DNA of 64,000 bases from Eucalyptus grandis (lineage: Eukaryota > Streptophyta > Magnoliopsida > Myrtales > Myrtaceae). The stretch is taken from NCBI RefSeq assembly GCF_016545825.1, contig NC_052618.1, positions 47,934,196-47,998,195 on the forward strand, read 5' to 3'. Positions 38,064 through 49,675 of this stretch are shown here, one piece after another (within the stretch, counting starts at the first letter, position 1; each line of letters opens with the position of its first letter). The notes below the pieces were generated by a model, which did no database searches, was not told the DNA's origin, and saw nothing but the letters and a program-made list of their open reading frames with translations. A program made the position numbers and the translations under genes.

Positions 38064-40892
38064 TTCGAGTGGAGATCTTATTACCTGTAGTTTTGCAAGA
38101 ACAGCATCTATGAGCACAAATGTGTTTGAAGTCCTAACACTGGTCAAATGCCTAGCTATATGAAGTTGAGGTGGAGAAAATAGCGAGATATTACCAAATA
38201 CAACAATAGAGAAACCGATCACAAAAACTCTCTCTAGCACATTCCCGACAACGTGAGTGGCGCTACCTTTCCAAAGTGTTAGTAGCGACCTGGACATAAA
38301 AGGCAACCATGTTCATGAGACATAATCTGTGAGTACAAACATAGATAACCACAGCAGTAAACGTTGTTAGGTTATAATGGTAGTTGGTAATTTTTCAAGC
38401 AATAAAATCACTTTTTAGTCACCAACAGGATCATGACAGTTACCAACCATGTTCACGATGCATCAGCACGGAATTTTGCTCCATATATAGGGCTATGGAA
38501 CGCTTGAAATCTGTGTTGTTATCACCCATGGAGTCTTGAACTTTTCTTTATTGAGAGAGGGGACTACTAAAATCAATTATTAGCTCTTCCAATCTTTTCC
38601 CCATATTATATTTTTCAGTTTTCTTCTTTCTGAAACATTGAACAGCAAAGCCAAGCCTGGCTGGAGATCCATGCCACACCTGATTGTAGAGATGATAGAA
38701 CATTCCAATCCAGAAAAGGTCTGACGGTAACTTGAAAAGACCCACTTTGGCAATGGCCTCCCTAAATCCGTATTGCATCAGTTGAGGGGCCTCAATCTGA
38801 AAGTGAAACAGACAATGCTCAAAGGTTGCAGATGGCGCGATAAATTTAGAGAAGAGAGCCATAATATTTGTGGCTGATGGTCAGAGGATTATATCGCAAA
38901 GCAAAAGAATTTGAAATCTCTGCTGTGATCAATGCTGATCACTTGTGAGAAGCTTACAATAACTGCTGGAGGGATGCAAAACACAAGCGATGATTGTTAT
39001 ATAAGCAGACACATTTGTACTGTCCATTCCTGTCTGCAGAAAAGAAAAAAAAGAAACTTCAATTCAAGAAAAAAGACTTGAGACATGTAGAGTGTGCAAA
39101 TAAATTCAAGAAGAGCAACTACCAACTAGCATCCTTGTCCACCAGATGTTTTAACAAATAAATAATCAAAACGTAAGATGTGCTATCTTTACTTCCACGA
39201 CGACTCGCCCTAAAATGAATCAGATTGCTGAACCAAAAGCTTTCTGAGAAATTTCTCACTATTGCCTCCTTTGAGTAAATACTTCTGTAGGTAAATGCAA
39301 GATTTGAGATCACTGCACTAATGAAGCCAGTCCAGTTGAAAGAAAGCTCAGTTAAAGAAGCCATCAACACACCAGAGATGATATAATTGATACCATTTAT
39401 ATAAAAAATCTAATCACTTTCAACTACTTTGGATTAAAAGAAAAAAGGCAGAATAAAACTCAAGTGTGTCCCATCCATGAGTAAGCATTAAGCAGCAAAA
39501 ACTAAATCCACAACTAACCTATCACAGCAGGAGCTAGTGATAGCCACAGGGAGAGTGGGATCTGGTGGCCCAGAACGAACTGAGAAGCAGCTGCATTGAA
39601 GAATGGGTCAAGGGCTGTTAATGGAATGACAAGAAAAACAATCAATGATAGAAACTACATCTTATGCTAATCAAAAGAATTGCATGAGACTACAGAGCAT
39701 TAGATAAAGCAGAGGATGAGCACAACCCTTTTGCTGTTAAGAACTTAAAGGTATCTAAACAGCTAATAACAAGAGCTACCAGCACTTATGGTAGCAGGAT
39801 GAACGTCGTTCATCCCACTTATGCTGAGAGTGAACTTACATCCGCAAACATGATGATCTTTTCTTGACTCTGCTTACCTTTGATGGTATGCATAAAGGAT
39901 ACGAAAACTGCTACAAAAGACACATTGGACATGACGTGTCCTAGGGCATGGCATAAAGCAACAGGAGTCAGCAACACTAAGAGCTCCTTATCAATTGGCT
40001 GCTCAAGTGAGGAAAGCATGTCAATTGAATTTTAGTGGGACGATGCACAGTGGCTAAGGACAAACACTCGGAGCATTGAACTTACTGCATGTTTGGGCAG
40101 ACCAACATCCCAACTAACCAGACAATATACAACTCCAACGAGAAGATGTATGACAGAAACGAAGCTGCAGGAGGGAAAAGGAGCATGATCATGCGCAGGA
40201 ACAAAACATGCCAAAAATTAAAGTCTGCTCTTCTGGCATTAGCATCGATTCAAGTAACTGGAAATCGATATATGTTCCACAAAGGAAGCGAATCAGCAAG
40301 GACAACATGCCATGGATAGGGGAAATAATTATAGAACTTCTTGTTCAATATGTTGAAGATGACATTCAAGAAGTAGCTGCATCAAAAGAAAATGTCCCAC
40401 GATTATTTCCTTTTCTCTTTTGGCAAGCAATCACATGGTTATTTCAGTCCTCGATGTTCTTTGTCATTTTCTTCTACATCTAATTTTCCCCCATAAGAAG
40501 CAGATGACAATAGCTCAGTGCAAATTACATAGAATCACCGCATTTCACTAAAATTATGACAAACAAACTTAAAATGAAGGCTCAATGGTCGGAATTTCTC
40601 AAAATAAAACTTAAGCGCTGAATTAAAGATTGTTAGCTCGGAATAAGATAGAGAGATGTCATTGCAAGAGCATCTTCAGGTCAAGTATTGCTGCACTAGA
40701 GTTAGCAGCACTGCTATGATGCAAGGACAAGAGGAAGATTCAATTCAACCATCTCAGGACTTTGAGTGGACTACTATGACATTATGATCCAAAGACAGAA
40801 TGAAATCATATACCACATGAAGAAATAAAAGCCAGTAACAAGTGCTGGGCATCTTTCTCCGAAGCTCTTGGATGGCTTTGCTAGTCTGCACT
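38064..40892 (-). pseudogene. triose-phosphate/phosphate translocator copy A, decayed
   Basis: Exons 2 to 11 of the TPT gene are recognisable in the order of copy B: TGFYFFMWY (about 40815-40892), [13 protein letters not shown] (near 40310-40374), [18 protein letters not shown] (about 40090-40166), [13 protein letters not shown] (about 39880-40000), [14 protein letters not shown] (about 39250-39365), [12 protein letters not shown] and [12 protein letters not shown] (about 38680-38795) and [13 protein letters not shown] (38190-38290). Lesions relative to copy B: the transit-peptide exon is inverted; the donor after FPYP reads GC instead of GT; a Trp codon becomes Cys; bases are lost around 38255-38270 so the frame hits TAG after the Leu-Glu-Arg codons; and substrate-site Lys is Glu (LERV for LKRV). 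The last exon is also shifted and duplicated. It is unlikely to make a working transporter. Confidence 0.88.
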
Positions 40893-40940
40893 CAGCATCA
40901 ACCCACATTCAGAATAACCAGAAAGGGCAAGAAGAACAGA

Positions 40941-41188
40941 AGGCTTTGCTAGCAACGTGTCGCGTCTTGCCTTGTCGCCTTCACCATTGCCAGAGCCTCT
41001 GAGATTCTTTGGCCGGAGTGGACTGTTTAGATGGCGGCGTCTCGCCGATTCCCTGGTCGCCAGAGCGGCAGCAGCCGATGCAGAGGGCAGGGAGATTGGA
41101 GTTCCCAATGGGTGGGGATGATCTCTCTTTAGCTTTGCTTCATTTCCTCTCTGTTTATTGCTGAATTAAATGGAACAGGGGCAGGAAA
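40941..41188 (+). pseudogene. inverted TPT first exon (transit peptide part)
   Basis: Read on the plus strand this segment encodes [40 protein letters not shown], the counterpart of the copy-B transit-peptide exon that lies on the minus strand at 63440-63690. Flanking intron sequence is carried along (ATTAAATGGAACAGGGGC at about 41165). So this block has been flipped relative to the rest of copy A. The first 40 or so codons, including the ATG, are absent. Confidence 0.88.
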
Positions 41189-42085
41189 TGGATGAATTAG
41201 GCCCACCAGCTCAGAAAAAGACAGCACATTCATCATAGGCAGGGATACAGACAAATATGCACACTTGGCATCAACATTGCCAAGACCTGACTGGTTGAGC
41301 TTCATTCTGGTATATCGTCTGCATTCAATGCATGAACAGCTGAGGCCAGACAAACTGCAATAACAAAGGAACCAACTCCTGGGAAAAGAAGCTCCGCACT
41401 GTTGATCCTGTTGTCCAGGAAGTAGTTTACAGTTGTGCCTGTCAAAAATTCGCAAAGAAAAAACAAAGACCATAAGCTACAGAACTGATACTATGACCTA
41501 GTTGTATCAGTTACTAAGGAAGGTCAGCAAATTCCTTTGCACAGGTTGGGGTCCTTCTGGTTTGCTCTAAATAAAGTGCCTCCTTGTTTACTAGCATACA
41601 GTGACCAAACCATCACGCATGGAGAAAGGGACAAGTGCCTATAACAACAGTAATGCTGCAAGTGATCACTAATGACACTGATAAACAAACCAAAGCCAAT
41701 GCATACTGTGCAGCAAGAATTCCAAGACTGAGGAGCACTCCACCTGCCATAGCAAACAGAACAGATGGCCAATTATCCTGCATTGATTACTTCTGTAAGA
41801 TTGCAAAATTATAATTAGGACTTGCACATACGAGTGACAAAAAGATGAGCACTCAAACACTCCTTTTGATAAGCAGAGTCCAGAAAGTGTGAAAAAACAA
41901 AATGGGACAGCATGGAGTTGAACATCAACCATATCTGATTGTTTGGAAGGAGAGAGTCACCTGAGAAAGCTGCTCCAGAAAATTAGGTGAATCTGTGGTG
42001 CCCTTGCGGATCTCCCCGAGAGTAGAGGCAATAAATACAGCTGCCAGGAGATTGGCGACGCTATGATCCAGATAAGTATGCTTAT
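41188..42085 (-). pseudogene. partial ureide permease duplicate (exons 1-3)
   Basis: The sequence is homologous to 27414-28313 of the ureide permease gene, in the same orientation. It keeps the end of exon 1 (TYLDHSVANLLAAVFIAS, up to QLSQ), exon 2 (DNWPSVLFAMAGGVLLSLG) and exon 3 (NYFLDNRIN, LLFPGVG). Exon 2 ends in GC where the parent has the GT donor, and exon 3 runs into a stop after ALNADD. The 5' end is cut in mid exon 1 and exons 4-6 are missing. It abuts the inverted TPT exon directly. Confidence 0.88.
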
Positions 42086-42760
42086 AACTTTTGTATAGCC
42101 TAATAGCTCATCATATAACTCAACTCTATAATTGTTGATAGATAGAGCCAAAATGTCTGACGATACATTGATTAATAGCTAGATGAAAAGGTCCCCTGTT
42201 TTCTGAACAAAGATGAGAGCTGGAAGGCTCCTTCACTGAAACATCTCAATAGACCAGACAACACAGAGAAAGCCAAGTTCGCATGAACACAAATGCAGAA
42301 AATGATTCCGGCATCATCAACCTGTATCTCTTAAGGTTGTCTAGAACAAGGATGAATTAAACTGAAAATCATCACATTATGATCAAGGAACAGTTACAAA
42401 CAGATACAAACAGGCAGAATATGGATTGGAATCAAAGTCGAAACTAAGAGACGTGTATGGAGAACATAGATTGAACCAATTCTAAAACAAGATTTCACAA
42501 AGGACGGCGTGATAAGAAAAGTAAAATCATAAAATACAAATGCTATTTGCTCGCTAGTGAGAGAAATCTAGAACATCGGAGAGCTCAACTGCAACCGAAA
42601 GAAAATGGAGCGTGTTAAAACAGGAGTTGGAACAGCAGACGTGATGCAACAGTTCCATTGCACCCGCTAATTGATATGCCAAAGATCATCTTGTCCTTCA
42701 GTGTGGATGCATCACGATCGCCCACAACACGAACAACAAAAACCTTGCCACCTCAAGAGC
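42086..42760. other. intergenic, 3' flank of the Lung-7TM gene
   Basis: No gene recognised. The part near 42700 should be the 3' UTR of the minus-strand gene that stops at 42761. Confidence 0.45.
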
Positions 42761-43969
42761 TCAAAGCTCGAACTCTTCTTCTCGTAGGGCCATTTCGGCT
42801 TCCTTCTCCTCCTCTTCATCAAGAGCAAAATACTCATTCCTCTCCACCGGCCTAAACATGTAAAACATCACGGCATAGAACGCGAGGCTCGCCGTCTCCT
42901 CTGCTGCATTGCTCACCCATTGATACTTATATGCCGCAATCGTCCTCAAAGCGAAGACCACGATCCTCGTGAAGTACAAGTACCCGATCACCACGATGTA
43001 AAACTGCCTAAACAGCTGCAGTTTCGCCAAGTTCCGAGCAGCCTTGCCGTCAGTCTTCGAGGTCTCCCTCAAGGACCTAATCGACCACACGATGGGGAAT
43101 ATAATTGCACAGCAGCAGATGATATCCACCAGCAAGAACACCTGATTCCAAGTGACCCAGTCCCTAATGAAAGGCCCGGTCTCCCCAATCACAACAGAAG
43201 CCAAATTCGCCAACACCTGGAGCGGGATCACGATCATCAGCACCTTCTTCTCCCTCTCTTGCAAGAAGGGCTTCAAGAACGACCACCCCGTCCCGATCAA
43301 CACGATCACCGTGAACAACAAGATGACGCGAAGGAACTGGAAGATGTAGAACAAGATGTCCCAACCGTGGGGCGTGCCGGTGACCTTGATGTAATGCTTG
43401 TCCTCGGCGGCGCAGATCAGGTTCAGCGCCTTCATCAGGAGCAACCCGGCCATCAGCAGATGGATCCGGTGGACGGATCTGCGATTGCTGTGGCAGTTGT
43501 AGATCCAGAACCCTACGAAGGCGAGGTAGACGAGGGAGAAGAGGAAGAAGAGGGAAGGGAGCTGGGTTTGACCTGCGGAGAGGAAATCCTTGGATCCGTC
43601 GAGGTCGAGGTTGAAGAGCTCGGTGCGGACCTCCATGGAGACGCGGCTCTCCGGGGCGCAGTTGGCGAAGAAGAGGGAGTACTCGTTCGGGGAGGTGACC
43701 GGGTAGGCGCCGGCGTAGGAGGCATGGGGCGGCGGGGAGAGCTCGCGGAAGGTGAAGAGGAGGGTGACGTAGCGGGATTGGAGGACGCAGGCGCGCGGGT
43801 TGCGCTGGAGCTCGAGCAGGACCTGGAGGAGGGACTCGTCGGAGAGGAGGAAGAAGCCGAGGTGGGAGGGGTCGGGGGCCACGGGGAGGGAGGAGGCGAC
43901 GGAGACGGAGGAGGCCGAGACGTTGACGTGGCCGGAGACGGTGAAGCCGAACTTCTCGAATAGGATCAT
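42761..43969 (-). CDS. Lung-7TM/GPR107-108-like seven-transmembrane protein (CAND6/7-like)
   Basis: An intronless frame of 402 residues from the first ATG. A lumenal N-terminal domain of about 130 residues is followed by seven hydrophobic segments (for example PSLFFLFSLVYLAFVGFWI, LLLFTVIVLIGTG and VFLLVDIICCCAIIFPI) and an acidic tail ending EEEEKEAEMALREEEFEL. Family hallmarks are HRIHLLMAGLLLMKALNL, the ILFYIFQFLR block and YFTRIVVF. Animal relatives reside in Golgi and endosomes; plant CAND6/7 were proposed as G-protein-linked receptors, but the biochemical role is unsettled. The frame stays open upstream of the ATG to about 44200 and encodes a leucine-rich, signal-peptide-like run before AEIKTLTIASDPRP, yet no ATG occurs there. 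The true start is therefore uncertain. The region is very GC-rich. Confidence 0.9.
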   Translation of the reverse strand: MILFEKFGFTVSGHVNVSASSVSVASSLPVAPDPSHLGFFLLSDESLLQVLLELQRNPRACVLQSRYVTLLFTFRELSPPPHASYAGAYPVTSPNEYSLFFANCAPESRVSMEVRTELFNLDLDGSKDFLSAGQTQLPSLFFLFSLVYLAFVGFWIYNCHSNRRSVHRIHLLMAGLLLMKALNLICAAEDKHYIKVTGTPHGWDILFYIFQFLRVILLFTVIVLIGTGWSFLKPFLQEREKKVLMIVIPLQVLANLASVVIGETGPFIRDWVTWNQVFLLVDIICCCAIIFPIVWSIRSLRETSKTDGKAARNLAKLQLFRQFYIVVIGYLYFTRIVVFALRTIAAYKYQWVSNAAEETASLAFYAVMFYMFRPVERNEYFALDEEEEKEAEMALREEEFEL

Positions 43970-44050
43970 GGGGCGGGGGTCGGAGGCGATGGTCAGGGTC
44001 TTGATCTCGGCGACGGCCGGGGAGAGCAGGAGGAGGAGCGGGAGGGCGGC

Positions 44051-44080
44051 GTGGAGGAGGAGGAGGAGGAGGAGGGGGGC
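44051..44080. repeat. GGA trinucleotide run in the open frame upstream of the Lung-7TM gene
   Basis: Seven GGA units in a row on the plus strand; on the minus strand they read as leucine codons (CTC) in the frame of the downstream gene, forming the hydrophobic core of the putative signal peptide. Length variation here would change the leucine run without shifting frame. Confidence 0.75.
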
Positions 44081-44219
44081 GGTCTGGCCGGCGGCGGAGG
44101 CGGCGGTGGTTACGGCGGCGGAGGTGGGCGGCGGCGGCGGTGGCGGAAAGGCGGCGGTTTGGACTGGTGGGCGCGTGGTGGGGGGGTTGGAGCGGTGTTA
44201 AACGGGGGATGAGAGGAGA

Positions 44220-45724
44220 TGGAATCGGTGGTTCGTGAGGAGGTGGGAATTTTTAAAATTTTTAAAATGGAAATGGAAATGGAAATGGCGGAGGTTTGAC
44301 TATTGACTGGTGATGGAGTGAGATCTACTGCAGTGGTGGGGCCCCAAGATGTCTCCGGATTTTAAACTCGTTTCTCTCTCTTTTTTCTTTTTTTGTTTCC
44401 GTCGTTAAACGGAAAAATAGGGAGTTCATAGAATTTTTAAAGATTGAAGATTTAAAAAGGTGGCATTGCTTCGCAGAGAAGGCGGCGGGGGATTTAAAAA
44501 GGTGGCATTGCTTCGCGGAGAAGGCGGCGGGGGAGATCGCACGATTGGGAATTAATAAAGTTCGCAAAAAGTAAATAAAAAATAAAAAATTAAAGAGATG
44601 CTCTCAACTTGTCTTCACTCGTGATTCATTCATTCCTCTGATCCCTACGATCTTATAATCCATAAAAAGAATTCCTTCTAATAGCCATTTTTAGTATTTA
44701 AAAAATTTATCACTTTTCGAGATGGGACAATTTCTGCAGCCTTTTAAGTTCTTTTGAAAAAAAAAAGAAAATCACCTTCACAAATCTTATATGGCCAGTG
44801 GCCACTACAGTGGATGATAATTTGTGACATGCTTGTCACGTAATGGTACCTTATTATATTTAATTGTTACGGCCTTTGATCAAAAAATTGATTTTCTGAT
44901 GTTGTTGGATTAAGGTTTGAATTTGTTCTTTTGCTCTAAGATTTAGGTTTGAATTTAAGTGACAAACAAACGATTAAAAAGCTCTCTCCGTGTCAATTTC
45001 ACGGAGGGCTATTGCTAACAAAATGTCAATGCTAGCATTCAAGATTATAATAGTGAGTAAGATAGGGCAATCAAAATGGCTATAAGATGGTGAAAAAGAG
45101 TATTCTCATTGTCTTTATCATATAAGTTTGAACTTAAATCCAGCAATGGCTGGTTTCATGCGATGACAATTTGGCATTCACACAAGTTGTATAAAAAAAT
45201 TTAGGAGATTTTTTTATGAAAAATTTGATGGATGCCAAAATTGTCTCCCGAGTAAAATGACGTGATCTTTTAAAAATGTTTGAAAAGTCATGTTAAGAGT
45301 GTCTCGTAAGTAAAGAATTTGGTTATTTTGAATTGCGCTCAATATAAAATCTCACAAAAACAACAAAAAGAATTTGGTTATTTTGAATTGTGCTCAATAT
45401 AAATATCTCACAAAAACAACAAATTAATTGAATTTATAGTATCTACAAGACCTCCAGCATAAATTCAAAGACGGGAACAACTTCAAAAACAAGTTTACAA
45501 AAGTAATAGAACAGAAAGTCATAAAATTTTGAAGCGCCTTGTGCGGAGAAACTCATGATCATGATGCACTTATTTTATATATCCATTATTATGCTGCAAA
45601 TACGTAATGATTTATGGAAATGACACTTTTATAGTCATTAACATGTACTATACACGGCATCCTACAAGACATAAAAAGTTAAAATAATCAATGATTTGAT
45701 ATTGAATTTGTTCTTAAAAGCAAG
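44220..45724. other. intergenic with two short tandem duplications
   Basis: No gene recognised. A 42-bp unit is present twice at 44449-44532 (starting at TTTAAAAAGGTGGCATTGCT; one G/A difference). A 55-bp unit is present twice at 45313-45422 (GAATTTGGTTATTTTGAATT). The GC-rich first 100 bp probably belong to the promoter of the Lung-7TM gene. Confidence 0.7.
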
Positions 45725-46551
45725 TGATTGAACAATAAATAGATAGAAAAAAAACTGAATATTAGATTTACGTGATTTAATCGTAGAGACCTATGTCTAT
45801 GAGGAGGGTAACGATAAATTCACTATATATCAAGTGATACAACAGAGATTTTCTTTTATACACTCGGGTCAATCAGATACTCTCAGTATTTTCTAAACTC
45901 CAATTATACCCAATAACGCACGCAATATTTAGCTCAAAAAACTTCTCATGAAATAATCTCTCGATTTCATGAATGAATTATACATGCAAATCTTACTATA
46001 AGATTTAATCGACTTCAATATTAAATTTCTCGGATGTAATTCATGAACAACCTTCGCTGCACAAACGATACGAAGATAGCCCATGCTTCTCAAGCACTCT
46101 TTCGAGGCTTTAAAGCTTTTTCTTCCTTTTGATCAACAACGGAGCAAAACATTTTTCTCCATGTCTTACCACACGGATATAAAAAATAATATATTTGTTT
46201 ACATGGTCCAAGTCAAAGTTGCAAGTCTACACCGACTAGGATTACCACGATTTTGTTTCATTTTCTAACACTCACAATCAAATTTCTTCAACTTGGCTCA
46301 AACGTTGCCTTATCTCTTGTAATTTACAAATTCACAACTTATGTGAGTCTTAACAAATCGGCAACTCGAATAATGCAGAGGATAATTTCCGTGGATATGA
46401 AAACAGAATCTAAATTCCGTTCTTCATCACAATTTCAACATAGACACAATTTCCGCATCATGAATTGCTTGATTTTGGATGTCTGTAAAATATCCAATTT
46501 GGAATATTTAAGTTTCTGCACTGAGTTTAAAACTCGAGACATATTTAAATA
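45725..46551 (-). repeat. 3' LTR of the degenerate copia element
   Basis: It aligns along its whole length with 49430-49943 plus 50873-51172; shared words include ACAATAAATAGATAGAA, TGTATAAAAG-like leader words, CAACGGAGCAAAAC and GGATAATTTCCGTGGATAT. It has diverged visibly from the other LTR, which indicates an old insertion. Confidence 0.8.
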
Positions 46552-48829
46552 GTCTCCACTTGGCTCGATGTTTGAGCCAAGTCACAATCGCTTCACAAAA
46601 ATTCAAGCTCTACCATTGCTCTCCCCTAGTCCCCAATGAGCTCAACAACCACAAATTTTATCCAAGTCCAATCTTCGCTTAAACTTCACCAAAACCGAGG
46701 ACCTAATCAGAATACTAACTTCACATGCACCTTTAATTACTTCATAAAGATTTTCCAATGTAACATCCTTAACCGCAAATAAAGCAAAATCATTATTACA
46801 TTCATATATGTCAGGAGATCAAATATGCACCACATTAATTTCAATAGTCACATCAACCATTAACTTTATAAACTTCATTTCGCTACAAATATCATCTATG
46901 TCAATTACCACATTAGTTCTCATACTCGCTATCTCAAGAGTTTCTAGTTGTAATCCACCTCAAGCTAAACACCATTCAGATCCATATAAACACTGCCATA
47001 AACACTCTTAACCAGAAATACTAGAGACTCGTCAAACTTAACTTCTTTGTTGATAACAAGTGAATTTAATTCCAAACACCACAACCGATAACCCCTCTTA
47101 CCTCGTGCATAGCTTCAGAATATGCACTTTCCTACCCTTTCATCAAGCTTATCATCCCTAACTCGAACATAACATGGGCAACTAAATATTTTAAAAATAG
47201 AATAATCAACAACGTTACCTAATCACATTTCTTCAAGAGTCCGACATCCAATCACAGTCGATAAGGATCATTTATCAGGCAGCTTCATCCACCAAGAATC
47301 TTCTAGCCATATTAGCACTATAGAATATTTTATGGGCCATTTCTAGTAATGATTTACTCATCAATTTCGCAACATGTTGTGGTTTATTAGCATAAGTGCA
47401 ATGTTTCACTATGCCTTCCTTCATGTAGAATTTGTTTAATAGTTTCAAACAAAACTCCATATTATTATCAATCCGCACATACTTAATCATTTTACCAATC
47501 TCCTTTTTTATTAAAGCTATCAACTACATCGTCTTGACAATAACATCAAAATTGTACTTAAGCACAAACATAAACACGCATGTCTTCATCAAATAGTTAT
47601 CAACAACTATTAGCATATATCTAACACTCATGCTTAAAGGAAATTGCAACAACTTACGAACATTCAAGTGAATTAACTCTGCAATTTCAATGGTTTATTT
47701 GACGATTGTACTACACTGCACTTTCCACCATTCATCTAATTCACAACACCTGCATATATTCAATCCGTTAGCATTATAACCACATATCATCTTTCTTTCA
47801 CTTAAAACCTTCAGGCTTCTCATGCCAATGTATCCTAATTGCATATATCATAATTTAGACTCTTGAAGAGATGCATCCAATGTCTCTATAGAGAAATCTG
47901 TCACTGTCTCACCTTGAAGTTCATACGAGCTACTATGCTTGATTCATTTCATTATCACCAAAGTACCTTGAACAATTTTTAAAATTCCATATTTTGAAAT
48001 ATATCGACACCTAGCTGAATCTAGAGCACTCAAGAAAATTAAATTCTTCTTCAACTTTAGAACATGTCTCAGTCTAGTCAATGCCCCATGATACTATCAT
48101 GCATGTATCATTTGATGGATGGATTATGGATTCAATCAGTGACCGGCAAGATTTAATTAGTACTATCAGCTATAGCTGCAACATCATTTGCAGAATCAAC
48201 TATAATTCCCTTATCATTTTCATTCTTCAGCTTTAGGTAATTCCTTCTAAGATGCCCCATTTTGTCACAGTTCCAACAAACAGCATTACTAATCTTAGAC
48301 TAACTACGCATGTTCATATTAGTAGTACTCTTATTGATATGTGTTCTAGATCTTCCTATATTTTCATCTACTAAAGCAGTAGATGCAAGTTCACAAAATT
48401 CTCTTCTACGAATGTCCTTACTTAGAATCAAATCTCAAACTCCCTCAAACGTCAAGCTGTTGACCAAAATAAATTACTTAGCAGTAGTATTCCAACTATT
48501 TGGCAATGAAGATAATATAATCAAAACACGTATCTTATCTTCAAAGTTAATCTTAACTAAATTCAATTGACTAACGATCACATTGAATTCATTAATATAA
48601 TATGCAATGACACACATTCACTCATCTTCAAATTAAACAGATGTTGTATCAGATAGACTTTGTTGATCATAGAGGGCTTCTCATAAATATTCGATAGGCT
48701 TTCATCAAAGCAATAGTGGTTTTTTCCTTCACGACATTAAACGCAATGTTACGAGCCAACGTCAGCTGAATAACAGCCATAGCTCGCTTATCAAACAAAT
48801 TCCAATCAACTTGCTTCATTGTCTCTGGT

Positions 48830-49675
48830 TTCTCCCCATATAAGAGCAAGTGCAGTTTCATCTAATAATAATCTTCAATTTGCATCTTCTAAAAACCAAA
48901 ATCCTTTACATCAAATCAATCGATCTTCACTTTTCCTTATTCTATTGCCATCGATTTGCTTTAACTCAGCCAAATTTGGCTCAAATACCAATTATTGTGG
49001 AAGGGAGAGATCCAACAATAAATAGATAGAACAAAAAATAAATTGAATACTAGATTTATGTGGTTTGGTTATAGATACATACGTCCATAGGCAAAGCAGC
49101 AATGAATTATTATGGATCAAGCGATACAACAGAGATTATACATTCAAGTCATTCAAACACTTTCGGTGTTTCCCAAGCCCCAATTGCACCCAATAACACA
49201 TGTAGTGTTTAGCCCCAAAAATTCGCCGCGAAATAATCTTTCAATCTCTAGTTTTTCCCCATATAAGAGCAAGTGCAATTTCATCTAATAATAATCTTCA
49301 ATCAGCATCTTTTAAAAACCAAAATCATTTACATCAAATCTATCGATATTCACTTTTCCTTATTCTATTGCCATCGATTTGCTTTAACTCAACCAAGTTT
49401 GACTCCGATACCAATTATTGTGGAAGGGAAAGATCCAACAATAAATAGATAGAACAAGAAAATAAATTGAATACTAGATTTATGTGGTTTGGTTATAGAT
49501 ACATATGTCCACAGGCAAAACAGCGATGAATTATTATGGATCAAGCAATACAACGGAGATTATACATTCAAGTCATTTAAACACTTTCGGTGTTTCCCAA
49601 GCTCCAATTGTACCCAATAACACATGTAGTGTTTAACCCCAAAAATTTGCCGCGAAATAATCTTTCAATCTTGTG
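48830..49675. repeat. two tandem copies of a ~423-bp unit spanning gag start, primer site and LTR end
   Basis: The word CCCCATATAAGAGCAAGTGCA recurs at about 48836 and 49259, and the rest of the unit repeats in order, including the primer-site/LTR junction word CCAATTATTGTGGAAGGG (at about 48989 and 49411) and TCGGTGTTTCCCAAGC. The duplication gives the element two primer sites and an extra partial LTR. Confidence 0.88.

Larger units (their letters stand above)
36275..40945. repeat. segmental duplication, copy A (partner 58650-63412)
   Basis: The sequence runs in the same order and orientation as 58650-63412. Shared landmarks: CCTAATTCGTTGCTCAAA (36329 and 58708), TAGTCCCCAGCACAGCCAA (near 36890 and 59432), GAGGATGCGTACTTACACAA (37341 and 59883) and then the whole TPT gene body. 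Copy A ends near 40945, where the next segment is inverted relative to copy B. Confidence 0.88.

Noticed and set aside
42920..43963. 347-codon plus-strand ORF opposite the Lung-7TM gene
   Set aside because: It is the antisense shadow of a GC-rich conserved gene. Its translation is low-complexity (Glu/Gly/Asp runs) and matches no family.
48830..49675. Repeated units considered as a CRISPR-like array
   Set aside because: There are only two long tandem copies without spacers, inside a plant retrotransposon.
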